Positions 1 through 5,274 of a DNA stretch of 5,525 nucleotides are shown in pieces. Source of the stretch: Alphaproteobacteria bacterium (GTDB lineage: Bacteria > Pseudomonadota > Alphaproteobacteria > Micavibrionales > CSBR16-224); assembly GCA_007116755.1 (NCBI GenBank), contig SKHU01000285.1:1-5525 (forward strand), given 5' to 3'. Made by a program: the position numbers and the translations under genes. The notes under the pieces are model-generated. The model saw nothing but the letters and a program-made list of their open reading frames with translations. It made no database searches and was not told the DNA's origin. Every line of letters begins with the position of its first letter. Position 1 is the stretch's first letter.

Positions 1-96
1 GATGCGCTGGCCGTCGTACGGGCAAAAACGCTGATCCGCAAGGAATGGGCAAAAAAATTCAGAGAAAAGCAGAAGCAGCAGGATAAAGGAGAATAA
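1..96 (+). CDS. glmU: C-terminal end of bifunctional GlmU (partial)
   Basis: The window opens inside a reading frame of 31 residues ending with TAA at 94-96. The visible tail starts DALAVVRAK and continues through EWAKKF into a Lys/Gln/Glu-rich end. This matches the usual tail of alphaproteobacterial GlmU, where a short Arg/Lys-rich extension follows the left-handed beta-helix. GlmU acetylates glucosamine-1-phosphate and then uridylylates it to UDP-GlcNAc in the cytoplasm. No catalytic residue lies in this fragment, so the call depends on the tail's resemblance and on glmS following immediately, a common gene pair. The glmS ribosome-binding site sits inside the last codons, so the two genes are almost certainly co-transcribed. 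Confidence 0.72.
   Translation, partial: DALAVVRAKTLIRKEWAKKFREKQKQQDKGE
85..91 (+). promoter_or_regulatory. Ribosome-binding site of glmS
   Basis: AAAGGAG ends 7 nt before the ATG at 99 and is a strong Shine-Dalgarno sequence. It overlaps the last codons of the preceding gene and fixes the glmS start, which also gives the required Met-Cys N-terminus. Confidence 0.85.
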
Positions 97-98
97 CC

Positions 99-1928
99 AT
101 GTGCGGAATCGTCGGAATCGTTGGCAAGCAGGACAATGCGGCTCTCCGTCTGGTGGAAGGGCTGAAACGTCTGGAATACCGCGGCTATGACAGCGCAGGG
201 CTGGCGACGCTGGTGGGCGGTGCAATCGAGCGCCGCCGCGCTGAAGGCAAGCTGGTTAATCTGGCTGACAAAATCGCCAATGACCCGCTGCCCGGTATGG
301 TCGGCATCGGCCATACGCGCTGGGCGACACACGGTATGCCGACGGAGAATAACGCGCATCCGCACGCAACGGAACATGTCGCCGTCGTGCATAACGGCAT
401 TATCGAGAATTACAAGGAGCTGAAATCCGAACTGGAACAAAGCCAGTGCCGTTTTGTCACGGAAACCGATACGGAGGTGATTGCACATCTGGTGTCGCAT
501 TATATCCGTCAGGGGCGCACGGCGCTTGAAGCGGCCAATGACTGTATCGACAGGCTGGAAGGCGCGTTTTCCGTCGCCATGATCTTTACGGGCGAGGACG
601 GATTTATGTTCGGGGCGCGGCAGGGCACGCCGCTGGTCGTCGGTTACGGTGACGGGGAAATGTATCTGGCCTCCGACGCTTACGCGCTGGCGCCGATGAC
701 CAATAAAATCTGTTTTCTGGAAGACGGCGACCGTGTCGAGATCACGGGTGCGGGGGCTGTGATCAAAGCGGCAGGCGGAAAAGAAATCATGCGTGAAATC
801 CGTGAAACCACACTGTCGGGCGCGCTGACCGGCAAGGGAAAATACAAGCATTTCATGCTGAAAGAAATTTACGAACAGCCCGCCGTGATCGGTGAAACGC
901 TGGGCACATTCGTGCGTCCGGCCACGGGGCATATTACGATTCCCGAAGATATTTTGCGTGCGCTGGCCGAAACGCCGCGCCTGACGATCAGCGCCTGCGG
1001 CACAGCCTATTATGCGGGGCTGGTGGCCAAATACTGGCTGGAAAAACTGGCGCGAATTCCCGTTGAAGTCGATGTCGCCTCCGAATTTCGCTATCGCACG
1101 CCGCCGATGCCCGAAGGCGGCGCAGCGCTGTTTGTCTCGCAATCGGGAGAAACGCTGGATACGCTGGAGGCGCTGCGCTATTGCAAATCGCAGAACCAGA
1201 AAATTCTCTCCATTCTCAATGCGGTCGAAAGCACGATCGAGCGGGAATCCGACCATATTTTGCGGACGCTGGCCGGGCCGGAAATCGGCGTGGCCTCGAC
1301 CAAAGCCTTTACAACGCAACTGACAACGCTGGCCTGTATCACGCTGGCGCTGGCGCGGGAACGCAAAACCATCACGGAGGAAGAGGAAAGCCGTCTGGCC
1401 GATGCGCTGCGCCATCTGCCTGCCGCCGTGGCAGAGGTTTTAAACCATGATAAAGAGATCAAAAAACTCAGCCGCGAGATTGCCAAGGCGCGTGATGTTT
1501 TATATCTGGGACGCGGCGCGGCCTATCCGATTGCGCTGGAAGGCGCTTTGAAGCTGAAGGAAATCTCCTATATCCATGCCGAAGGCTATGCGGCGGGTGA
1601 AATGAAACACGGCCCCATTGCGCTGATTGATGAAAACGTGCCCGTGATTGTGGTTGCGCCTTACGACGAGTTGTTTGAAAAAACCGCCTCCAATGCCGAG
1701 GAAGTTGTCGCACGCGGCGGCAAGGTTCTGTTGCTCTCCGATGCGCGCGGTATAAAATCGATGAAAAATATCGCCACATGGACGGTCGAACTTCCCGAAG
1801 CCGATCCGTTTGTTGCGCCGATCCTGTATACAATTCCGGTGCAGCTCTTGGCATATCATACGGCGGTGCAGAAAGGCACGGATGTTGACCAGCCGCGCAA
1901 TCTGGCCAAAAGCGTCACGGTGGAATAA
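99..1928 (+). CDS. glmS: Glutamine-fructose-6-phosphate aminotransferase (isomerizing)
   Basis: Complete 609-residue GlmS, the same length as the E. coli enzyme. It converts fructose-6-phosphate and glutamine to glucosamine-6-phosphate and glutamate in the cytoplasm, the committed step of amino-sugar synthesis for peptidoglycan and LPS. Residues 2 to about 220 are the class II glutamine amidotransferase domain, with Cys2 as the nucleophile after Met removal, RGYDSAG at 28-34, HTRWATHG at 72-79 and the NG pair at 99-100. The first SIS domain (about 285-425) carries SQSGETLDT at 347-355 and ASTKAFTTQL at 399-408. The second (about 458-600) carries KLKEISYIHAE near 485-495 and KHGP at 503-506. 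The C-terminus DQPRNLAKSVTVE contains the conserved Lys that binds the sugar phosphate. All catalytic motifs are present. It lies 2 bp after glmU and converges on the gene at 1939-3054. Confidence 0.98.
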   Translation: MCGIVGIVGKQDNAALRLVEGLKRLEYRGYDSAGLATLVGGAIERRRAEGKLVNLADKIANDPLPGMVGIGHTRWATHGMPTENNAHPHATEHVAVVHNGIIENYKELKSELEQSQCRFVTETDTEVIAHLVSHYIRQGRTALEAANDCIDRLEGAFSVAMIFTGEDGFMFGARQGTPLVVGYGDGEMYLASDAYALAPMTNKICFLEDGDRVEITGAGAVIKAAGGKEIMREIRETTLSGALTGKGKYKHFMLKEIYEQPAVIGETLGTFVRPATGHITIPEDILRALAETPRLTISACGTAYYAGLVAKYWLEKLARIPVEVDVASEFRYRTPPMPEGGAALFVSQSGETLDTLEALRYCKSQNQKILSILNAVESTIERESDHILRTLAGPEIGVASTKAFTTQLTTLACITLALARERKTITEEEESRLADALRHLPAAVAEVLNHDKEIKKLSREIAKARDVLYLGRGAAYPIALEGALKLKEISYIHAEGYAAGEMKHGPIALIDENVPVIVVAPYDELFEKTASNAEEVVARGGKVLLLSDARGIKSMKNIATWTVELPEADPFVAPILYTIPVQLLAYHTAVQKGTDVDQPRNLAKSVTVE

Positions 1929-1938
1929 CGCGGAAGGG

Positions 1939-3054
1939 TCAGTGCAGAAATTTTCCGGTATGGTCCGTATAGGGCGGAGGCGGGGGCTTTTTTTCGGGGT
2001 TGGCATCGGTGTCTTTGTCGTTTCCGTTTTTTGCGTAATCGAACGGCATTTGACGGGCGAATTCAAACAGGGATTCAAAATGCACTGCGCCCGCACCGGC
2101 ATGGCCGCCGCCTGTCACGCCCATCGTCTTTTTCAGATGTTCTGCGACCTGTTGCGCGTCGGGTGTGCCGTCGGTGCGGATGCTCATGCTGACGACACCG
2201 TTGCTTTGTACAAACCATGCAAAGGCAACGCCTGATCCCGCCTCTTTACCCATATCGACGAGTTTTTGCGAAATCCGCCGTCCGTATTGCTGGACATTGA
2301 CATTGACGACCGGCACTTTCACCGGCTTGGTATCCGGCAGAATCTGCATACTGACATATTGTGTGTTCTGAACCAGCCGTGATATCCGCTTTTTTTCAGT
2401 GGCGGTGATATATTTCCCCTTTTCCGCCATCTGGTTGAAACTCAATTTTGCAAGGCTGCGCAGACCGCGCAGGGATTTTTTGATGTTGTCAACGGGGCGG
2501 GCATCGATCAGTGCGGCGGCTGCAAAATCTTTTGCCGTCTTCAGTCCCGCGGCATCGCCGTCCATTTTATCGATGACATCCAGCACGGGCGGCACGGGGG
2601 TGTCCGGCATCAGGTGTTCCCAGATCATGCGCGCGGCGGAATGTTTTGCAGGGTCAATATGAATGTTCAGTGCGGGAGAACAGAAAAGATCGGGAAAGGC
2701 GGGCGGAGCATAATCTTTCAGCATGTCATGCGCGCTTTTATGGTGATCCAGAATATGAACGGCGGCAATCTTTGGGCGGCTCTGCCCGTCGGGGGAGAGG
2801 ATCTCGTCAAGAAAGCCGGGATCCGGCGCAACATCGGCAAAATACAGCAGGGCATCCGGTTTGAGGGCTTTGCGGATGTCGTCCTTCGCCTCTTCGCTGT
2901 TATGATGGCCATAGGGGATATAGGTGACATGATCCGGCATGTTTTCATCTGCATCCCATGCACGGGCGATGCTCCACGCACTGGCCGCGCCGTCGATACA
3001 ATCGGCGTGATAGACAATGACCAAAGGCTTTTTCTTGTCCGGATTTGCATCCAT
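1939..3054 (-). CDS. DHH/DHHA1-family phosphoesterase (NrnB-like)
   Basis: A 371-residue protein with the DHH phosphoesterase layout. Residues 11-22 hold motif I (YHADCIDG, with His16, Asp18 and Asp21). Asp74 lies in YFADVAPD (motif II), LDHHKS at 102-107 is the name-giving motif III, and an Asp cluster at 159-167 is a plausible motif IV. GGGHAGAGAVHF at 315-326 is the substrate-binding signature of the C-terminal DHHA1 domain. Such proteins are metal-dependent phosphodiesterases or phosphatases acting on nanoRNA, pAp or cyclic dinucleotides. The exact substrate cannot be told here, but the opening motif and the HSAARMIWEHL segment (138-148) suggest the cytoplasmic NrnB-like branch. The C-terminus is a charged, Pro-rich tail (about 344-371) that looks disordered. 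The ATG is the first start after an in-frame TAG at 3064-3066, yet no Shine-Dalgarno precedes it. The gene lies 73 bp downstream of dcd on the same strand and could share its transcript. Confidence 0.88.
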   Translation of the reverse strand: MDANPDKKKPLVIVYHADCIDGAASAWSIARAWDADENMPDHVTYIPYGHHNSEEAKDDIRKALKPDALLYFADVAPDPGFLDEILSPDGQSRPKIAAVHILDHHKSAHDMLKDYAPPAFPDLFCSPALNIHIDPAKHSAARMIWEHLMPDTPVPPVLDVIDKMDGDAAGLKTAKDFAAAALIDARPVDNIKKSLRGLRSLAKLSFNQMAEKGKYITATEKKRISRLVQNTQYVSMQILPDTKPVKVPVVNVNVQQYGRRISQKLVDMGKEAGSGVAFAWFVQSNGVVSMSIRTDGTPDAQQVAEHLKKTMGVTGGGHAGAGAVHFESLFEFARQMPFDYAKNGNDKDTDANPEKKPPPPPYTDHTGKFLH

Positions 3055-3091
3055 ATCAATAATCTATTCAAACGGGTTTATCTAAAAAACC

Positions 3092-3100
3092 AGTATAACA
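3092..3100 (-). promoter_or_regulatory. Candidate extended -10 promoter for the DHH gene
   Basis: Read on the minus strand, TGT followed by TATACT forms an extended -10 element (five of six matches to TATAAT). Its expected start point near 3085 gives a leader of about 30 nt. The -35 is poor: TTCACA lies 19 bp upstream, which is too far. The element sits in the dcd-DHH spacer and would let the DHH gene be transcribed separately from dcd. This is pattern matching only. Confidence 0.35.
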
Positions 3101-3127
3101 CAAAAGGGTGAAGTTATGTGAATGTTT

Positions 3128-3682
3128 CTACATGCGGGGCAAAGTCACGCCGACCTGTCCCATATATTTGCCCTGACGGTCGGCATAGGAAATCTCGCAC
3201 GGCGTTTCTCCCTTAAAAAACAGAAACTGTGCAATGCCTTCATTCGCATAGACTTTTGCGGGCAGGGGGGTGGTGTTGGAAATCTCCAGCGTCACCTGTC
3301 CTTCCCATTCCGGCTCCAGCGGCGTGACATTGACGATCAGCCCGCAGCGCGCATAGGTGCTTTTGCCCAGACAGACAACCAGCACATCGCGCGGCACTTT
3401 GAAGGTTTCAACCGTGCGGCACAAGACAAAGCTGTTCGGCGGAATAACGCAGATATCGGTTTTGCGCTCGACAAAGCTGTTCGGGTTAAATTTTTTGGGG
3501 TCGACAATCGCATTATCGACATTGGTAAAAATCATGAATTCGTCGGACAGGCGGCAATCGTAACCGTAGGAAGACAGGCCGTAGGAAATCACGCCGTCCT
3601 TGCTGAGTTTTTCTGAAAACGGCGTAATCATTCCGTTTTGCAAGGACTGCTCGCGAATCCAGCTATCGGGCATAATGGGCAT
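3128..3682 (-). CDS. dcd: dCTP deaminase
   Basis: A 184-residue dCTP deaminase that converts dCTP to dUTP and ammonia, feeding dTMP synthesis. It is a homotrimer of the dUTPase fold acting in the cytoplasm. Visible family features are the N-terminal MPDSWIR, SYGLSSYGYDCRLSDEF at 33-49, and GKSTYARCG at 106-114. In that last motif Ser108 and Arg112 correspond to E. coli Ser111 and Arg115. EPEWEGQVTLE at 123-133 ends in the catalytic Glu133, and DRQGKYMGQ at 168-176 is the nucleotide-closing tail. The length fits the alphaproteobacterial form. The start at 3682 is set by AAGGGAG 9 nt upstream and by the conserved N-terminus; the frame stays open further upstream but not meaningfully. The preceding small ORF ends 1 bp before this ATG, so translation is probably coupled. 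Confidence 0.96.
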   Translation of the reverse strand: MPIMPDSWIREQSLQNGMITPFSEKLSKDGVISYGLSSYGYDCRLSDEFMIFTNVDNAIVDPKKFNPNSFVERKTDICVIPPNSFVLCRTVETFKVPRDVLVVCLGKSTYARCGLIVNVTPLEPEWEGQVTLEISNTTPLPAKVYANEGIAQFLFFKGETPCEISYADRQGKYMGQVGVTLPRM

Positions 3683-3683
3683 A

Positions 3684-3824
3684 TCAGTTGTCTCCCTTAT
3701 CTTTCGGTTTTGTTGTTTCATCGCTGCGCGCGCGCGCCTGCTGTTTGCGCCGTTGCAAATTGGCACGCAACGCGGCTTCGCGTTTTTGCTGCCGCAGTTT
3801 TTTCTGATCCTGTTTTTCGGACAT
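3684..3824 (-). CDS. Small highly basic protein of 46 residues, unknown function
   Basis: A short ORF directly upstream of dcd, easy to miss because of its length. It starts MSEKQDQKKLRQQKREAALR, continues with ANLQRRKQQARARSDETTK and ends PKDKGDN. It is rich in Lys, Arg and Gln with no hydrophobic stretch, so it is probably a soluble helix that could bind nucleic acid or ribosomes. I recall similar short proteins with an LRxNLxRRKxQxRxR core in alphaproteobacteria, but no function is known to me. Support comes from its position: its TGA ends 1 bp before the dcd ATG, and the dcd ribosome-binding site lies inside it. The ATG is the first start after an in-frame TAA five codons upstream. There is no Shine-Dalgarno, and the promoter candidate lies so close that the mRNA may be nearly leaderless. 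An alternating GC run at 3726-3737 encodes the Ala-Arg stretch. Confidence 0.68.
   Translation of the reverse strand: MSEKQDQKKLRQQKREAALRANLQRRKQQARARSDETTKPKDKGDN
3692..3698 (-). promoter_or_regulatory. Ribosome-binding site of dcd
   Basis: On the minus strand AAGGGAG lies 9 nt before the ATG at 3682. It is embedded in the last codons of the 46-residue ORF upstream. This selects the 184-residue start over longer in-frame possibilities. Confidence 0.8.
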
Positions 3825-3833
3825 AGTGGAGAA

Positions 3834-3862
3834 AGATTAAAAGCGCGGCGCGGTAAGGTCAA
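3834..3862 (-). promoter_or_regulatory. Candidate promoter of the small ORF-dcd unit
   Basis: On the minus strand TTGACC (3862-3857, five of six to TTGACA) and TAATCT (3839-3834, three of six) are 17 bp apart. A start about 7 nt past the -10 would be near 3827, leaving only about 3 nt before the ATG at 3824. The good spacing and good -35 support the call; the weak -10 argues against it. Confidence 0.45.
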
Positions 3863-3869
3863 GCAAGAT

Positions 3870-3905
3870 TTGACTTGCATCACGGCGCAGGCGCGTTTAT
3901 ATAAG
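3870..3905 (+). promoter_or_regulatory. Candidate promoter of tRNA-Thr
   Basis: TTGACT at 3870-3875 is a good -35 match, and a TATATAAG stretch lies at 3898-3905, a suitable distance before the tRNA 5' end at 3917. The spacer to the best -10 register is longer than ideal (20 to 24 bp). Using TTGCAT at 3875-3880 gives 17 bp to TATATA, but with a weaker -35. The region very probably holds the tRNA promoter; its exact boxes are uncertain. Confidence 0.4.
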
Positions 3906-3916
3906 GGATGTTTTGC

Positions 3917-3991
3917 GCTGCTGTAGCTCAGTGGTAGAGCGCACCCTTGGTAAGGGTGAGGTCGGGAGTTCAATCCTCCCCAGCAGCACCA
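3917..3991 (+). tRNA. tRNA-Thr (anticodon GGT)
   Basis: A full cloverleaf can be drawn. The acceptor stem GCTGCTG (3917-3923) pairs with CAGCAGC (3981-3987). The D arm is GCTC/GAGC (3926-3929 and 3937-3940). The anticodon stem CACCC/GGGTG flanks the loop TTGGTAA (3947-3953), with anticodon GGT at 3949-3951 reading Thr ACC and ACU codons. The variable region is 5 nt. The T stem is GGGAG/CTCCC (3964-3968 and 3976-3980) with loop TTCAATC. The discriminator is A3988 and the CCA end is encoded at 3989-3991. The anticodon arm is identical to that recalled for E. coli tRNA-Thr(GGT), which supports the identity. It stands alone and divergent from dcd. No obvious terminator follows. Confidence 0.97.
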
Positions 3992-4003
3992 TTAAAATCA
4001 AGG

Positions 4004-4033
4004 GGTTAGCCGAAATTAACAAAGGTTAACAAA
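4004..4033. repeat. Three tandem 10-bp units with phased TTA(A/G)C cores
   Basis: The units are GGTTAGCCGA (4004-4013), AATTAACAAA (4014-4023) and GGTTAACAAA (4024-4033). The cores TTAGC, TTAAC and TTAAC start at 4006, 4016 and 4026, exactly one helical turn apart. The last two units share TTAACAAA. They could be a cooperative protein-binding site or short AT-rich repetition arisen by chance. Confidence 0.5.
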
Positions 4034-4165
4034 AAACACCTCCGACCAAATTCCACGTTTTTGAATCAAAATTCAGGAAATCTGCGGTTTTGGCCTCCCC
4101 CTAATATAGCATTTTAGCCTTTAAAAATAATGAAATATGTCATGCTGGCGGCGTAGTTCAGGCCG

Positions 4166-4174
4166 TGATATGAT
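4166..4174 (+). promoter_or_regulatory. Candidate extended -10 promoter of the Sel1-repeat gene
   Basis: TGA followed by TATGAT forms an extended -10 element, with TATGAT matching TATAAT at five of six positions. The expected start point is near 4181, giving a leader of about 32 nt. No good -35 lies 16 to 18 bp upstream, which is tolerable for an extended -10 promoter. Confidence 0.4.
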
Positions 4175-4190
4175 TCTTCCTGTTAAAAAA

Positions 4191-4202
4191 TGAAAATTTT
4201 CA
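4191..4202. promoter_or_regulatory. 12-bp perfect palindrome touching the Sel1 gene ribosome-binding site
   Basis: TGAAAATTTTCA is a perfect palindrome whose last base starts the AGGA Shine-Dalgarno (4202-4205), located 7 nt before the ATG at 4213. An outer inverted repeat, TTCCTG (4177-4182) and CAGGAA (4201-4206), could pair the ribosome-binding site if the transcript starts far enough upstream. It may be an operator or a translational hairpin; the function is inferred only from position. Confidence 0.35.
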
Positions 4203-4212
4203 GGAAAAGCAT

Positions 4213-5223
4213 ATGAAGAAAAAAATTATCATTCTCTCTGCAATATTATTTTTTGCGTTTGCCTGTTTTGCACTGCTTCCGCAACAGCAATCTCGTGCTC
4301 TGGAAGCGGATAGGGATATCGACAGGCTTGTAAAGATTGCTGAGCAGGGACTTGCACAAGCACAATTCAATCTCGGCGTAGCGTACCAACAAGGGCAGGG
4401 CGTAAAGCAAGATGATACGGAAGCCGTGAAATGGTTCCGCAGAGCTGCCAAGCAAGGGTTTGCAGAAGCGCAAACCAATCTCGGTGTGATGTACGCTGAA
4501 GGCCGGGGTGTAGCGCAAGATGATGCCGAGGCCATGGAATGGTACCGCAAAGCCGCCGGGCAAGGGGATGTAAAGGCGCAAATCAATCTCGGTATGATGT
4601 ATGATGTAATGCAGAATAAAACCGAAGCTGCCAAATGGTTCCGCAAAGCCGCAAAACAAGGGTATGCGGATGCACAGGTCAATCTCGGCCTGATGTATGC
4701 ACAAGGCCGTGGCATATCGCAAGATGGTGCGGAAGCCGTAAAATGGCTCCGCAAAGCTGCGGAGCAAGGACATGTGCTGGCGCAGTACAGCCTTGGTATG
4801 GCGTATCAGCGAGGCCTGGGTGTAAAACAAGATGGTGCGGAAGCTGTAAAATGGTATCGCAAAGCCGCAGAGCAAGGATATGCATCTGCACAATACAGCC
4901 TTGGCCTGACGTATATTGAAGCTCAAAACTATGCTGAAGCGGTAAAATGGTGTCGTAAAGCCGCCGAGCAAGGATTTGCATTGGCGCAACGCGGTCTTGG
5001 TTTGATGTATGCTCACGCCTTGGGCGTGGCGCAAGACTATGCCGAAGCGTATTTTTGGCTCAGTTTGGCGGCAGCCTCCGGACATGAAGAGTCAATAGAA
5101 TTAAGAGACACTGTTGCGAAAGAGTTGTCACAAGATGAGTTGGTGGAGACGCAAAAACGCGCCCGCGAATGGCAAACTCGTGAATGGCAACCCAAGACAG
5201 CGGGTGAAACAATAGTCGATTAA
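4213..5223 (+). CDS. Exported Sel1-repeat (TPR-like) protein
   Basis: A 336-residue protein. Residues 1-29 form a signal peptide: Lys2-4, a hydrophobic core at 5-22 and a likely signal peptidase I site after Ser-Arg-Ala29. Cys18 lies in AFAC, a poor lipobox, so a lipoprotein is less likely. Seven Sel1 repeats follow at residues 47-290, each with the AQ-x-x-LG-x-x-Y and W-x-x-x-AA-x-x-G pattern. The C-terminus (291-336) is a charged helix containing LSQDELVETQKRAREW, a tail I recall from other alphaproteobacterial Sel1 proteins. Sel1 proteins are alpha-solenoid scaffolds for protein-protein contacts, often in envelope or host-interaction contexts; the partner cannot be inferred. The start is supported by AGGA at 4202-4205 and by the signal peptide. 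Glutamine is mostly CAA (27 of 34), the reverse of glmS (3 of 13). The TAA is in frame with the next gene. Confidence 0.93.
   Translation: MKKKIIILSAILFFAFACFALLPQQQSRALEADRDIDRLVKIAEQGLAQAQFNLGVAYQQGQGVKQDDTEAVKWFRRAAKQGFAEAQTNLGVMYAEGRGVAQDDAEAMEWYRKAAGQGDVKAQINLGMMYDVMQNKTEAAKWFRKAAKQGYADAQVNLGLMYAQGRGISQDGAEAVKWLRKAAEQGHVLAQYSLGMAYQRGLGVKQDGAEAVKWYRKAAEQGYASAQYSLGLTYIEAQNYAEAVKWCRKAAEQGFALAQRGLGLMYAHALGVAQDYAEAYFWLSLAAASGHEESIELRDTVAKELSQDELVETQKRAREWQTREWQPKTAGETIVD
4351..5082 (+). repeat. Seven tandem Sel1 repeat units within the coding region
   Basis: The unit boundaries by residue are 47-82, 83-118, 119-150, 151-186, 187-222, 223-254 and 255-290. The lengths are 36, 36, 32, 36, 36, 32 and 36. 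The third and sixth units lack four residues at the same loop and both carry Gln-Asn there. DNA similarity is high between units, for example CAAGATGGTGCGGAAGC occurs in both the fourth and the fifth unit, suggesting fairly recent internal duplication. Confidence 0.85.
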
Positions 5224-5241
5224 ACGAAATCAGAAATACAG

Positions 5242-5259
5242 GAAGCACAAGAAGCACAA
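5242..5259 (+). repeat. Tandem 9-bp duplication in the intergenic spacer
   Basis: GAAGCACAA occurs twice in a row (5242-5250 and 5251-5259) in the 51-bp gap between the Sel1 gene and the nucleotidyltransferase gene. A multiple of three keeps the frame open. It is probably a slippage duplication. Confidence 0.7.
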
Positions 5260-5274
5260 AAAAGGCAAAGAATA

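Larger units (their letters stand above)
3992..4212. other. AT-rich intergenic region between tRNA-Thr and the Sel1-repeat gene
   Basis: These 221 bp contain no convincing ORF on either strand. They hold three phased 10-bp repeats close to the tRNA, a short weak hairpin (TGAAT/ATTCA, 4062-4075) without a T-run, an extended -10 candidate at 4166 and a palindrome before the next gene. I see no intrinsic terminator for the tRNA and no second copy of the tRNA 3' end. Confidence 0.6.

Noticed and set aside
1..98. glmS ribozyme or riboswitch upstream of glmS
   Set aside because: That element belongs mainly to Gram-positive bacteria, and here only 2 bp separate glmU from glmS, leaving no leader.
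1958..1994. Intrinsic terminator for glmS at a run of seven T
   Set aside because: The run follows G-rich sequence with no pyrimidine arm to form a stem. On the other strand it is the Lys/Pro-coding tail of the DHH gene.
1500..2102. Antisense ORF of 200 codons across the 3' ends of glmS and the DHH gene
   Set aside because: It overlaps two well-supported genes, its composition is unremarkable, and it has no motif. It is a shadow of GC-rich coding sequence.
3726..3737. Alternating GC tract as a Z-DNA or recombination element
   Set aside because: It is only 12 bp, lies in the coding sequence of the small basic protein and is explained by Ala/Arg codons.
3683..3973. N-terminal extension of dcd by 97 codons in the same frame
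   Set aside because: The extension begins inside the tRNA gene, shows no family similarity and reads the small ORF out of frame. The 184-residue start has a strong ribosome-binding site and the conserved N-terminus.
4016..4029. CtrA-type site (TTAA, 7 nt, TTAA)
   Set aside because: The two TTAA elements are 6 nt apart, not 7, and the third unit of the array breaks the pattern.
3992..4212. tRNA-linked integration site with attachment repeats
   Set aside because: No second copy of the tRNA 3' end is seen in the window and there is no integrase gene. The window is too short to exclude an island further right.
4351..5082. CRISPR-like array
   Set aside because: The repeats are in-frame coding units with Sel1 residues, have no unique spacers, and vary at third codon positions.
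4246..5085. Long antisense ORF (279 codons) opposite the Sel1-repeat gene
   Set aside because: It is produced by the repeated codon pattern of the sense repeats. It has no recognisable domain or ribosome-binding site, and other frames show similar artefacts.
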